Shown here: positions 28,879 through 37,326 of the stretch, piece after piece
How the letters are laid out: each line of letters opens with the position of its first letter
How positions within the stretch are numbered: the stretch's first letter is position 1
Source: a virus
Length of the DNA stretch: 42,314 nucleotides
Direction: 5' to 3' (one strand)
Virus record (IMG/VR): IMGVR_UViG_3300009285_005050
Location: 1 to 42,314 of that record
Position numbers and translations under genes: made by a program
Notes under the pieces: generated by a model
The model's database searches: none
Seen by the model: the letters and a program-made list of their open reading frames with translations, nothing else
Told to the model about the DNA's origin: nothing

Positions 28879-29297
28879 CGCTCGATGCGTTGCTCCAGCG
28901 CACTGTGGGTCAGTGGCAATCCTGCCCATTGTGGATTCTGCGGGGACGTATGTTCACGCTCGCTGAAAAGTCGCTGATTATTGGTCTGCTCGATCTCTGG
29001 CACACGGCGGGCCGACCGAACTGGTTTTATGGGTCGAACGTCTCCGTGGCGCGGCTGGCGGGACTCTCTCCGCGTGCGCTACAAATTGCGCGCCGCCAGT
29101 TATTGCGTAAATGCGTGCTCAACACCAAACCTGGACGCCGCGGACGCCCCAAACTTCACCAACCCACATCCGCCACTGCCTACCAACTCTCCGAAGATTT
29201 TCTCTACACCCTAGCTAAGAATAGTTCCCCCTTAAATACACGTAGTACTAGTGTTGATCACCTAGTATCTGTTTTCCCGATTGAGGGGCGGCAATAA
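28875..29297 (+). CDS. HTH-like DNA-binding protein in the late region
   Basis: A 140-residue protein, ATGA-coupled. It resembles replication/regulatory helix-turn-helix proteins: FTLAEKSLIIGLLDLWHTAG, then SNVSVARLAGLSPRALQIARRQLLRKCV, a clear HTH. A basic linker (KPGRRGRPKLHQP) follows. The 3' end is AT-rich compared with neighbours. A DNA-binding protein between terminase and portal genes is unusual; it may regulate late genes or be a recently gained module. Confidence 0.5.
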   Translation: MTLDALLQRTVGQWQSCPLWILRGRMFTLAEKSLIIGLLDLWHTAGRPNWFYGSNVSVARLAGLSPRALQIARRQLLRKCVLNTKPGRRGRPKLHQPTSATAYQLSEDFLYTLAKNSSPLNTRSTSVDHLVSVFPIEGRQ

Positions 29298-29360
29298 ATG
29301 GCTACTAGGTATCTGTTTATTGGCGCGGGTTGCGAAATGCGTCCAAGCAGGGGGCTATGA
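29298..29360 (+). CDS. Possible 20-residue peptide
   Basis: ATG 29298 directly follows the previous TAA and the frame's TGA overlaps the ATG at 29357. The 20-residue product starts MATRYLFIGAG. The DNA repeats GTATCTGTTT (near 29264 and 29309). Likely a coupling frame, not certain to be functional. Confidence 0.25.
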   Translation: MATRYLFIGAGCEMRPSRGL

Positions 29361-29926
29361 GTATAGAGACAGTAGTTGACCACATCAGCGAAGACGAGTG
29401 CGTGCTACGGAGCCGCGAGGCCCCGCCGCTGGTGGATGCGCTACAGCAGTCGCCTGTCCACCACCCGACCATCTACCCCGTCATCGATACCTGGCTGACG
29501 GGCAATGCGGCGGGCTACTGCGGCGATCCGCAGCCCTCGCCGGCGCAGCGCGTGTGGCACCGCCTGCCGTCCTGCTGCTTCCACGATTTGTTCTCGGCCA
29601 CGGATGGCGAACTCGCGGGCATGGCAATTTGTATCGTCGGCAATATTTGCAAAGCGGTGGCGGAGAAACGTCTCTCGTCGCAGGCGGATGCGCGATTGGA
29701 ATTGAAGTTGTCGCCGAGCGCCACACCGATGGCCTTACCCTGGCCGGCGATGCCGTCCACCCAACCGCTGCCACTGGATTTGACGGACTTACCGTTTGAT
29801 TTTGAAATGATGTTGGACACCGACACCAAGGAATTTAAGAAGCGGGTCGATCGACTGGCACTGATGCGCCGCTGTGAGCGGGATTGGGTGCCGTATTTGA
29901 AGTCGGTCTTGCAGGCGAAGCTATGA
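29357..29926 (+). CDS. Hypothetical protein before portal
   Basis: ATG 29357 is chosen (AGGGGGCT upstream); the frame is open to a TTG at 29330. The 189-residue product begins MSIETVVDHISEDECV and has a central CCFHDLFSATDGELAGMAIC and a C-terminal PFDFEMMLDTDTKEFKKRVD. It could be a packaging or portal-associated factor by position; no domain recognised. Confidence 0.5.
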   Translation: MSIETVVDHISEDECVLRSREAPPLVDALQQSPVHHPTIYPVIDTWLTGNAAGYCGDPQPSPAQRVWHRLPSCCFHDLFSATDGELAGMAICIVGNICKAVAEKRLSSQADARLELKLSPSATPMALPWPAMPSTQPLPLDLTDLPFDFEMMLDTDTKEFKKRVDRLALMRRCERDWVPYLKSVLQAKL

Positions 29927-29956
29927 GTAGACGCGGTAGAAGTTGGAGCCATCTTC

Positions 29957-31933
29957 ATGCTCACTGATCCGCATGACGTGGTCGTCGAGCCCGTCCAGGA
30001 TGCCGAGGAGGCGCGGCATCCGACGACCTATCTCCAGGTCAAGATCGACGAGCAGCCGCGCCGTGACCTCGAAGCGTGGTTGGCGATGCACCTGACGCAA
30101 ATCACCACCGACATGCAGCCCGTGCTGGCGCGCTTGCAGCAAGAGGACGACCAGCTGGCGGGCAACATGCCCGGCGCGGATTATCCGTATGCCGGCGCGT
30201 TCCGCTGCAACTACCCGCTGACGAAGAAGAAGGTGCGCGAAATCGCCAACCGCATCAAGCAGGCGTATTTGGATTCTGATCCGGTCTGGGGCATTGACCT
30301 CGACGATCCCGCGCTGTTCCAACTCGCCATCAAGTTGGAGAAGGCGCTGGACACGGCCATCGACCATGAACTGGATGAAGAGGATGACCTCGCGCTGACG
30401 CTCTTCCAGGCGGCGTTACATGGCACCGGCGCGCTGGTCCCGACATGGCTCTACCACGAAGAGCGGGTGCGGCAGTTGGAAACGTACGAGGGCTACGACG
30501 GGCGCACCGTCGAGAGCTTGCAGGACCTGATCGCCTTCGAGGACAAATACCCCAACTGGCGCGAGACACCCGCGCTGGTGACGCTCCACGCCGACCTCGC
30601 GCGCGGGCAGCGCGTCGAGCGGGAAATCCTCGCCACCACGGCGGTCATCAATCATCCCGACTTCCAGCACGTCGAGACCAAGCGCCTGCGGGTCTATCCC
30701 ACGGTGGAGGGCTACGAGGGCCTGCGCACGACGCCCCTGTACGGCTGTGAGACGGACTTCACCCGCTTTGCGTTGGAGGCGTTGGCCGAGGACGGCACGA
30801 TTGATGCCGAGGCATTGGCCCGGCTCTTCCCGGCGGCCGGGGCGTCCAGCGCGGAGGACACCGACAACGCGCAGGCCCAGACCGAGACGTTCTCCATCTT
30901 CCAGGGCACCATCCGCACGCGCCTGCCAGGGGATGACGCGCCGACTCGCTACAAGGTCTGGTACGCCGTCAAGGAACAGGTGTTGCTCCGCATTCGGCAT
31001 TACCCGTGGTGGTATCACGAGGCCGACGTGATTCCCTTCTACGTCCGCATGGAGGAACCCGGCTTCTTCAAGCGCGGCATCGCGTGGGACGTGGTGGATG
31101 AGCACACCATCTTGAACGTCCTGCTCAACCTGTACCTCAACGCCATTGACCAGGCCAACTCCATGCGCTGGAAGGCGAAGTACCGTTCCATCGGCTACGC
31201 CTACATTCTCTCGAAACGCTGGTCGCCCCATGTGCCGGCGCCGTGGAAGGACAATCCCAACGAAATCGAATCGATGGCCACGCCGACGAATCATCTGGCG
31301 CCCATCATCACCGGCTTGGAGCTGATGCGCCGGCAGTCGGATGAAGGCAGCGGCACCAGCAGCTTGCAGTCCGGCCGGGAATCCCCGACGGATCCCAACG
31401 CGCCAGGCACCAAGACGGCCATGCTCCTGCAGCAAGTCCAGCCCAACGAGAAAGACGTGCTGCGCTCGCTGGCCCCGGCCTTCCGGCAGATGGGCGTCTG
31501 GACGCTCTGGCTCTACTTCCAGGGCTTGAAGCTCGGCTGGATTGACGAACTGCCCGGCGGGTTGCAGATTCCACCGGACATGCTCCTGGTCGTGGCGAAG
31601 CATCTGCATCCGCGGGCGGTCCTGTATGAGTTTGACCGGCAGGGACGCTTTGAGCGCAACGCGGGCCTGCTGGCGATGACGCAGAGGGTGTTGGGGAACA
31701 CGCGGCCGGACGTGATCCTGAAGATGTTGCGCGTGACGATTTCCCAAGCGGACAGTCAATGGGCGCGGTTGGTGGACACGCTCGACTTGGAGCGGCCTGC
31801 GCCGTTGCCAGCGCCTGAGGGTGCCGCGGACGCCGGGATGGCTGGCCCTGGGAGCAATGGACACCCGACAATGCCAGAGAACCCGATGGCCACCGCAGGG
31901 AATCGCATTGCCGCGTTGGTGGGAGGCGGCTGA
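29957..31933 (+). CDS. Portal protein
   Basis: A 658-residue protein with GGAGCCATCTTC before ATG. It opens with an acidic segment, then a helical stem-like region. Size, position two steps after terminase and motifs such as NMPGADYPYAGAFRCNYPLT, FQAALHGTGALVPTWLYHEE, FYVRMEEPGFFKRGIAWDVV and GSGTSSLQSGRESPTDPNAP match the portal group of podovirus-like phages. Twelve copies form the ring through which DNA enters. The C-terminal 120 residues are Pro/Gly-rich. It ends at a TGATG junction. Confidence 0.8.
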   Translation: MLTDPHDVVVEPVQDAEEARHPTTYLQVKIDEQPRRDLEAWLAMHLTQITTDMQPVLARLQQEDDQLAGNMPGADYPYAGAFRCNYPLTKKKVREIANRIKQAYLDSDPVWGIDLDDPALFQLAIKLEKALDTAIDHELDEEDDLALTLFQAALHGTGALVPTWLYHEERVRQLETYEGYDGRTVESLQDLIAFEDKYPNWRETPALVTLHADLARGQRVEREILATTAVINHPDFQHVETKRLRVYPTVEGYEGLRTTPLYGCETDFTRFALEALAEDGTIDAEALARLFPAAGASSAEDTDNAQAQTETFSIFQGTIRTRLPGDDAPTRYKVWYAVKEQVLLRIRHYPWWYHEADVIPFYVRMEEPGFFKRGIAWDVVDEHTILNVLLNLYLNAIDQANSMRWKAKYRSIGYAYILSKRWSPHVPAPWKDNPNEIESMATPTNHLAPIITGLELMRRQSDEGSGTSSLQSGRESPTDPNAPGTKTAMLLQQVQPNEKDVLRSLAPAFRQMGVWTLWLYFQGLKLGWIDELPGGLQIPPDMLLVVAKHLHPRAVLYEFDRQGRFERNAGLLAMTQRVLGNTRPDVILKMLRVTISQADSQWARLVDTLDLERPAPLPAPEGAADAGMAGPGSNGHPTMPENPMATAGNRIAALVGGG

Positions 31934-32304
31934 TGCTCAAAGGCCTCAACCCATTTGCCGCCCTGACGCGGGAAGTCGCCGACCGGCTGGTGGCTGACCA
32001 TCGCCTGAAACGCGAGGCCGAGCAGCGCCTGTCTGCGCTCTTGGAAAATTACCGCGCGCTGGCGGAAGACCCGCGCTACCGGGCCATCTACGATGAATTG
32101 AAGCTGCTGCTGGGGGAACAATTGCGCCATCTCGTCGAGGTTGCCGCCACCTGCAAACACTGTGGCTCCGCCGCCAATCGCATCGCCGTCCTGCAAGAAG
32201 TCATCATCGAACCCTTGGAGACGGTGTGGTTTGAGCGGCAACAGGAACGGGCAGCGGAGGAGCAGGCGCAGGAGCCGGCCACGGTGGAGGACGCCGATGC
32301 CTGA
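31933..32304 (+). CDS. Helical head-associated protein
   Basis: A 123-residue protein, coupled by TGATG to the portal. It is largely helical (REVADRLVADHRLKREAEQR, YDELKLLLGEQLRHLVEVAA), with a CKHCG knuckle and an acidic Gln/Glu-rich tail. By position it may be a portal- or scaffold-associated protein. Unknown. Confidence 0.5.
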   Translation: MLKGLNPFAALTREVADRLVADHRLKREAEQRLSALLENYRALAEDPRYRAIYDELKLLLGEQLRHLVEVAATCKHCGSAANRIAVLQEVIIEPLETVWFERQQERAAEEQAQEPATVEDADA

Positions 32305-32485
32305 CACCGTCGCGCCCAGCCGCATCGAGGAATTGTTGGAGTACTTGCACTTGGCCGAAGGCCGGGGATTCACGGGGTCATTCGTCGTGTGGATGTACGG
32401 GGGGCGCATCAGCCGGGGCACGTTCCAGAAATTGCGCCAGTCGTTCCGGGTGGCGGGCATCCCTGTCGATGATGAGGAGAGGTAA
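32297..32485 (+). CDS. Small hypothetical protein before scaffold
   Basis: A 62-residue protein from ATG 32297, overlapping the previous gene by 8 bp. It contains RIEELLEYLHLAEGRGFTGS and GGRISRGTFQKLRQSFRV, a small helix-rich domain. No family recognised. Confidence 0.45.
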   Translation: MPDTVAPSRIEELLEYLHLAEGRGFTGSFVVWMYGGRISRGTFQKLRQSFRVAGIPVDDEER

Positions 32486-32487
32486 TC

Positions 32488-33489
32488 ATGGGGAAAGCCG
32501 CAGCAGCCGCTGACGCGGTCGTGGACGCGGGCGTGGTCGATGAGACCACCGGGGACGAGACGGGCGCCGGCGCGGAGGACGAAGGTGCCGAGACTGTCGG
32601 TGGCGGCGACACGGCCGGGGCCGCAGGCACCGAGGGCGCTGAGGGCGCCGAGGGTGCTGACGCTGGAGCCGAGGAACCCGACGCAGGCGCGGAGGACGCG
32701 GGAGCGGCAGAACCCAGCGCCAAAGAATTAGCGGCCGAGCACCGCATCGCGGCGTTGGAGTCGCAGATCGCCGCGTTGACGAGCGCGCGCACGATCGCCG
32801 AGCCCGCGCCAGCCCCCAAGACCGTCTCGCACATCCAGTCCTTCGTCCAGCGCGCCGCGCCGGAGTTTCGTAAGGCGTTTACCGCCGTGTCGCCCGTGAC
32901 GGTGCACGAGGATGGCACCGTGACGGCCAACGCCGAGGGGGTGGCGCAGCAGTACGACACGATCTACCTGATGACCGACCAGATGGTGGGGGCCGTCCTG
33001 GCGGATCGGGTCGAGCCGTTCAACGACCACATGGCGACGCGCGTCATTCAGTTGGAAAATGAATTGGAAGTCCGCGACCTCCGCGCGCACAAGGAGACCG
33101 GGGCGCTCTTCGTCACCTTGGAACCGGCCATCCGCAAGGAATTGAAGGCGCTGCCGTGGAAGGATCGCGTCACCGAAGGCGCGGTCACGCGCATCTTTCA
33201 CCGCCTGCTGGGTGAGCGGAATGGTGGCGACCAGCGCCCCGCACCCGTCGCAGGCCAGCCACGCGCCTCCGCCGCGCTGAAGGACATCAGCGCCGGCAGC
33301 CGGACGCAGACGGGCAAGCCCGTGCTGGGCGTCAAGTTGACCCCCGTACAAGAAAGCGATTACCAGGCGATGCTCGAAGAGGGCGTGACGTTGAGCCGGG
33401 AGCGGTATGCGGCCCGGTACAAGGCGCGCGCGGATAAGTTCCGCGCGGAGAAAAAGTCCGCCCCCAAGACCTTGCGTAGTTTTCGCTAG
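32488..33489 (+). CDS. Scaffolding protein (putative)
   Basis: A 333-residue protein with GAGGAGAGGTAATC before ATG. The first 90 residues are extremely acidic and Ala/Gly/Glu-rich (EGAEGAEGADAGAEEPDAGA). A coiled-coil stretch follows, then a basic C-terminus (ARYKARADKFRAEKKSAPKT). Acidic N-terminus, helix-rich centre and basic capsid-binding C-terminus just before the capsid genes is the standard look of a phage scaffolding protein. There is no enzymatic motif. Confidence 0.65.
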   Translation: MGKAAAAADAVVDAGVVDETTGDETGAGAEDEGAETVGGGDTAGAAGTEGAEGAEGADAGAEEPDAGAEDAGAAEPSAKELAAEHRIAALESQIAALTSARTIAEPAPAPKTVSHIQSFVQRAAPEFRKAFTAVSPVTVHEDGTVTANAEGVAQQYDTIYLMTDQMVGAVLADRVEPFNDHMATRVIQLENELEVRDLRAHKETGALFVTLEPAIRKELKALPWKDRVTEGAVTRIFHRLLGERNGGDQRPAPVAGQPRASAALKDISAGSRTQTGKPVLGVKLTPVQESDYQAMLEEGVTLSRERYAARYKARADKFRAEKKSAPKTLRSFR

Positions 33490-33544
33490 CGCGTCGCGCT
33501 GACGCGCCTGCCCGCGCTCGCGCGGGCTGACGGCTCACCGCCGT
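33489..33544 (+). repeat. Three tandem GC-rich hairpins before the capsid genes
   Basis: GCGCGTC-GCGCT-GACGCGC (33489-33507), GCCCGCG-CTCG-CGCGGGC (33510-33527) and ACGGC-TCACC-GCCGT (33530-33544) follow each other within 56 nt, the first beginning at the scaffold stop codon. The last has only TTT after it. They may stabilise capsid mRNA or partly terminate. The remainder of the gap to 33660 shows nothing recognisable before the AGGAGG ribosome site. Confidence 0.6.
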
Positions 33545-33659
33545 TTGGTGTGTGTACCACCACCCTGGCCCGCCCTGGGCTATATGGGCGTTCTGCCATC
33601 CTGACCTGCGCCTCCCCGGTCGTCACCATTCACGGATCACTGCATTCACAGGAGGTCTC

Positions 33660-34139
33660 ATGGCATCAGACAAGCTCGTCTATGGCCGCCGGGGCGGCAC
33701 GGATCACAACCTGTTCACGTTCCCCGTCGGCGCGTCGGAGGTCTTTAAGCTCGCCGGGGGGGCGTTCGTCATCGAAGACGCGTCAGGGCGCGTGGAAATC
33801 GCCGCCGCCGGTGAGGTAAACATCATCGGCCATGCGGCGGTCAACGCCGACCAGACCGCCTCGGCGACCGAGGGGGCGACGAAAGTCGTCGTGGACATGA
33901 GTTACGACTCGGTCTACGAAATCCCGATCGCGTCCGGCACGACCGCGTGGGCCGACACCATGCGTGGCAAGACGTGCGACCTGCGCGTGGACAGCGACAT
34001 CCAGGGCGTGGATTTGGGCGCCTCCGGCGAGGATGTGATCCTGCTGATCGACAAGGGCACGACCAACGCGGCAGGCACGGTGGTGAGCGTGCTCTGCAAG
34101 ATCGCCGTCAAGAACGTCACATACACAGGCGTCGTGTAA
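33660..34139 (+). CDS. Putative capsid decoration / head protein
   Basis: The frame is open upstream, but ATG 33660 follows AGGAGGTCTC. The 159-residue protein is beta-rich and small-residue-rich (GGAFVIEDASGRVEIAAAGE, TEGATKVVVDMSYDSVYEIP), typical of decoration or cement proteins, and directly precedes the major capsid gene. Assignment is by position and composition. Confidence 0.5.
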   Translation: MASDKLVYGRRGGTDHNLFTFPVGASEVFKLAGGAFVIEDASGRVEIAAAGEVNIIGHAAVNADQTASATEGATKVVVDMSYDSVYEIPIASGTTAWADTMRGKTCDLRVDSDIQGVDLGASGEDVILLIDKGTTNAAGTVVSVLCKIAVKNVTYTGVV

Positions 34140-34172
34140 GCCAACCCGTCAACGCCTGAAGGAGGCAAGCAC

Positions 34173-35156
34173 ATGGCTATCGCCAGTTGGGCCAAGGGCC
34201 TGGTGGAGGATTCGTACGATTTCATGATCGACGCGTACGACGCCACCAAGGGCAAAGTGGACACGTTATTCGAGGTCAAGCAGAAGAACCAGGGCGGCTA
34301 CGACCAGCGCACGAGCTGGATCGCGGCTGGGACGCTGGAACAGAAGACCTCACCGGATGACATGAGCGTGACCTACCGTCGTCCGTCCGAGGGGTACACG
34401 GCCTACAGCGTGTACCGGAACTTCACCGACGGCGTGGAACTCAACCTCACCGAGGTCGAGGACATGCCGAAGAGCAAGGCGAAAGACCTGGTGGAGGACC
34501 ATGTCAAATCGTGGGGCGTGAAGATGCGTCTCACGGAGGACAAGTTCGCCGCCAGCCTGTTCAAGAACGGCGGCAAGACGGCGGGGCATGACGACTTCAA
34601 CGCCGTCTACGGGGGCAACAACTTCGTCACCAACTCCCTGGCCTACGACAGCAAGCCGGCCTTCAACCGGTCGGACAACACGCGGTCGAGCAAGGGCGGC
34701 GGGACCTACCACAACGCCTTGGCGTTGCCGCTGAACGTGACGAACCTCGGTTCGCTCTACGACCGGGTGTTCGTGGAGAACGCCTACGACGAGCGCGACG
34801 AGGAAGTCGAGACCGCCTCGATGGGCGCGATCGCACTGCTCCACCCACCGCAACTCCGGCGCGCCGCGATTCAGGCGGTGGAATCGGAGTACCTGCCGGG
34901 GGTGGACACCAACGACGTGAACCCGCTCCACAAGGCCTGCCAGCTCATCGAGTGGAGCCTGCTGCGGGCCAACGCGACCGCGTGGTACTTGCTGGTGCTC
35001 AAGAAGGGCATCACCTTCTACCACCGCGGGTCGCCGCAAATCCGCATGTTCCGTGATGAGAACTCCGGCGCCTACAAGGCGTCGGCACGGATGCGGGCGG
35101 GATGGATGCTGTGGAACTGGCGATTTTTGGGCGGCAGCAACGTCCCGACGTCGTAA
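34173..35156 (+). CDS. Major capsid protein
   Basis: A 327-residue protein with AAGGAGGCAAGCAC before ATG, the best ribosome site of the head region, as expected for the most abundant product. It has the length and secondary-structure alternation of HK97-fold capsid proteins, with an N-terminal helix (AKGLVEDSYDFMIDAYDATK) and a C-terminal region with YLLVLKKGITFYHRGSPQIR and SARMRAGWMLWNWRFLGGSN. It sits after scaffold and decoration genes. The fold is inferred; a homology search would settle it. Confidence 0.75.
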   Translation: MAIASWAKGLVEDSYDFMIDAYDATKGKVDTLFEVKQKNQGGYDQRTSWIAAGTLEQKTSPDDMSVTYRRPSEGYTAYSVYRNFTDGVELNLTEVEDMPKSKAKDLVEDHVKSWGVKMRLTEDKFAASLFKNGGKTAGHDDFNAVYGGNNFVTNSLAYDSKPAFNRSDNTRSSKGGGTYHNALALPLNVTNLGSLYDRVFVENAYDERDEEVETASMGAIALLHPPQLRRAAIQAVESEYLPGVDTNDVNPLHKACQLIEWSLLRANATAWYLLVLKKGITFYHRGSPQIRMFRDENSGAYKASARMRAGWMLWNWRFLGGSNVPTS

Positions 35157-35178
35157 GGCAGCGAAGAGGAGCGCGTAG

Positions 35179-35412
35179 ATGGCCGCCAACCGCCGACTGC
35201 CCCAGGATAGCCGTTTTCCTGCCATTGCCACGGACTGGACGACGGGCCAGACCGAATCGGACGTCGTCTTTCGCCAAGGCAAATGGTGGGATCGGGCGAC
35301 CTGGGAGTTGCACAGCCAGGGGCGGTGGCGGCACTACGATCGACGCAAACGGGATCGGAATCTGGCGCTCAAGCGGTTCTTGAGCGTCCAGACCGCCGAT
35401 CCGGGACTGTAA
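35179..35412 (+). CDS. Small basic head-tail region protein
   Basis: A 77-residue protein with GAAGAGGAGCGCGTAG upstream of ATG. It is rich in Trp/Arg/Asp (DVVFRQGKWWDRATWELH, RRKRDRNLALKRFL). No family recognised. It follows the capsid gene, where small head-completion proteins are often encoded. Confidence 0.5.
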   Translation: MAANRRLPQDSRFPAIATDWTTGQTESDVVFRQGKWWDRATWELHSQGRWRHYDRRKRDRNLALKRFLSVQTADPGL

Positions 35413-35432
35413 CCGACGAAGGAGGTCAGGTC

Positions 35433-35849
35433 ATGAAGAACTGGTCAGGGATGGTGGCGCTGGCGCTGCTGCTGGTGAGCGGGCCGGTGGCCTACGCGGA
35501 TGTCAGCGCGCAAGGCGGGGATGTGGGGCCGCCGCAAGAGGGGGTGTATTCGACGGCGTGCGTGAAGAATGCGGCGGGTTCCACCAACTGCAACGCGCTC
35601 TTACCGGCGGGCACGTATGTGCTCGGCTTCAAGTTGATCAACAGCACGGCCCTCACCCAAGCCGCGCTGTTTGATGCGGCCACCTGCCCGACCGATGCGA
35701 CCACGAAGCCGGTCGATGAACTCAACGAGGCCACGGCGGGAGAGGCAAACCTGCACATCTGGCCCCGTGGCATGAAGTTCAACACGGGCGTCAGCGTGTG
35801 CATGAATGACTTTGCAGGCACCACGGTCATCGTCTACTACGGGCTGTAA
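35433..35849 (+). CDS. Secreted protein upstream of the Wzy-like gene
   Basis: The ATG follows GAAGGAGGTCAGGTC. Of 138 residues, 1-22 form a Sec signal peptide (MKNWSGMVALALLLVSGPVAYA, with AYA before DVSAQ). The mature part is beta-rich with four Cys (STACV, STNCN, AATCP, VSVCM) that could form two disulfides in the periplasm. No family recognised. Export of a phage protein encoded in the structural operon is unusual; it may act on the envelope rather than in the virion. Confidence 0.6.
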   Translation: MKNWSGMVALALLLVSGPVAYADVSAQGGDVGPPQEGVYSTACVKNAAGSTNCNALLPAGTYVLGFKLINSTALTQAALFDAATCPTDATTKPVDELNEATAGEANLHIWPRGMKFNTGVSVCMNDFAGTTVIVYYGL

Positions 35850-35851
35850 GG

Positions 35852-36940
35852 GTGGGCGTCCTCCTCGTGGCGGTGTGGGTGCTGGTCGCGCCCTGGATGG
35901 CGTGGCCGCACCTGCCGCCGGAGGTCAGCCGACGATTGACGTTGGTGGTCTGCTGGGTCGGGTTGGGCCTGTGGGGGTGTAGTCGCACGGGTCACGCCGT
36001 CGGCCTACCGCGCACATGGATGGCCGTCGTGGTGGCGCTGCTGGCCGTCATGGGCTGGCACCTCCTGCCGATGGTGCGGGAGGCGACGTACTTCGAGCGG
36101 TTCATTGAGACGGCGTTTCTCGCGGACGGGCTGATCGTGCTGCTGGCGGGCGTGTGGGGCCTGTGGGCTGCACGGCAACTCCCGCTGGTCTGGCTGCGCC
36201 GGCTGCGGTGGGCCGGGCTGGTGATGGTGGTCGCCAATCTCGTGGCGTGCGCGCACGGTGCCACGATGACGGGGCTGCTCGGTCGGGACAAGCTCTTGGG
36301 GGCCTACGCGCTGCTGTGGCTGCCCGTCCTGGTGGCGTGGCGCTGGTGGCTGGCGCCGTTGCCCTTGGCGTTGCTGTGGGCGTGTGGCAGCGAGACGATG
36401 TGGGTGGGCGTCGCGGTGATGGCCGTCTATGGTTGGCCGCGACGGGCATGGTGGCTGGTGCCGCTGGTGGTGATCGTCGGACTCCTCCACGCCGACTGGC
36501 ATGTGGTGGGTCGTGGTCAAGACCGCACGTACAGCAAGGTCGTGCAGCGGCTGGAGACGTGGCCCGCCGTGGTGCTGGCGACCGCCGCACATCCGGTAGC
36601 CGGGTGGGGCTACTCGCCGATGGCGTTTCACCGGATGCAGGCCGCCCATGGGCCACGGTTGCCCAGCGTGCATTCGGATTGGTTGAGCGTGGCCTTTCAT
36701 GCCGGCTGGGTGGTCTGCGCGTTGCTGTGCTGGGTGTGGGTGAGCATCCTGCGCGCACCGCCACGGTCGCCGTGGCAACGGGCGCTGCAGGCGGGTATCT
36801 GTGGCATCGGTGTGCTGGGGCTGGGGCAATCGTTGGTGAGCGATCCACGCATTGCAGGGCTGCTCCTGCTCCTGCTGGCGTGGTGGTGGGCGGAGCGCGA
36901 TAACGGACAGGAGGTTCCATGCAACGACGCGGTGGTGTAA
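35852..36940 (+). CDS. Wzy/WaaL-like polytopic membrane protein (O-antigen ligase/polymerase family)
   Basis: A GTG start 2 bp after the previous stop gives 362 residues with about ten hydrophobic helices. Between them lies one large loop at about 215-280 with the Wzy_C signature: RLETWPAV (Arg233), AAHPVAGWGYSP, and PSVHSDWLSVAFHAG (His274). In O-antigen ligases and polymerases this periplasmic loop binds the undecaprenyl-linked glycan, and conserved Arg and His are essential. The phage protein could change lipopolysaccharide and block superinfection or switch serotype. It lies between two signal-peptide genes inside the head-tail operon. It is at the short end for this family, and its activity is not proven. 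Confidence 0.6.
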   Translation: MGVLLVAVWVLVAPWMAWPHLPPEVSRRLTLVVCWVGLGLWGCSRTGHAVGLPRTWMAVVVALLAVMGWHLLPMVREATYFERFIETAFLADGLIVLLAGVWGLWAARQLPLVWLRRLRWAGLVMVVANLVACAHGATMTGLLGRDKLLGAYALLWLPVLVAWRWWLAPLPLALLWACGSETMWVGVAVMAVYGWPRRAWWLVPLVVIVGLLHADWHVVGRGQDRTYSKVVQRLETWPAVVLATAAHPVAGWGYSPMAFHRMQAAHGPRLPSVHSDWLSVAFHAGWVVCALLCWVWVSILRAPPRSPWQRALQAGICGIGVLGLGQSLVSDPRIAGLLLLLLAWWWAERDNGQEVPCNDAVV

Positions 36941-37326
36941 CGGGCTGGCTGGTGGCCCTCGGCGTGTGCCTGGGCCTGGCGCTGCCAGCCCATGCCGATG
37001 TGCCTAGCTACGACGTAGAGACCAAGACCAAGACGGCCAGTAGCACCACGGTCGTCACGGATTCCACCGTGTGGACGCCGCTGTCCAAACACAGCATCGT
37101 GCTCATGGGTGTCGTCGTGTCCGCCGATGCCGCCCAGACGTTTCTCGTGGAGACGGGCAGCACCACCGTCATCCCGATCCAATACCTGCCTTCCACAGGC
37201 AGCGTGGCCATCGGATTTGGAGCCTTCCCGCTCTGGGTGGGCGCGGCGGATGCGGCCTTGACGTGGACGACCACCACGGGCGCGGCCTCCTCGGTGCTCC
37301 TGGTGGGCTATGAGGCGCTGCAATGA
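36919..37326 (+). CDS. Secreted protein downstream of the Wzy-like gene
   Basis: ATG 36919 follows ACAGGAGGTTCC and overlaps the Wzy-like gene by 22 bp. Residues 1-27 form a signal peptide (basic start RRGG, hydrophobic core, AHA before DVPSYD). The mature 108 residues are Thr/Val/Ser-rich and beta-like (TKTASSTTVVTDSTVWTPLS), with no Cys. Tight overlap with the membrane protein suggests coordinated expression. No family recognised. Confidence 0.55.
   Translation: MQRRGGVTGWLVALGVCLGLALPAHADVPSYDVETKTKTASSTTVVTDSTVWTPLSKHSIVLMGVVVSADAAQTFLVETGSTTVIPIQYLPSTGSVAIGFGAFPLWVGAADAALTWTTTTGAASSVLLVGYEALQ

Noticed and set aside
30416-31864. 482-residue minus-strand frame
   Set aside because: Antisense of the portal gene, no ribosome site and Arg/Gly/His-rich artefact composition.
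36154-36903. 249-residue + strand frame overlapping the Wzy-like gene
   Set aside because: Shadow of the GC-rich membrane-protein gene; the alternative frame has the TM helices and the loop signature.
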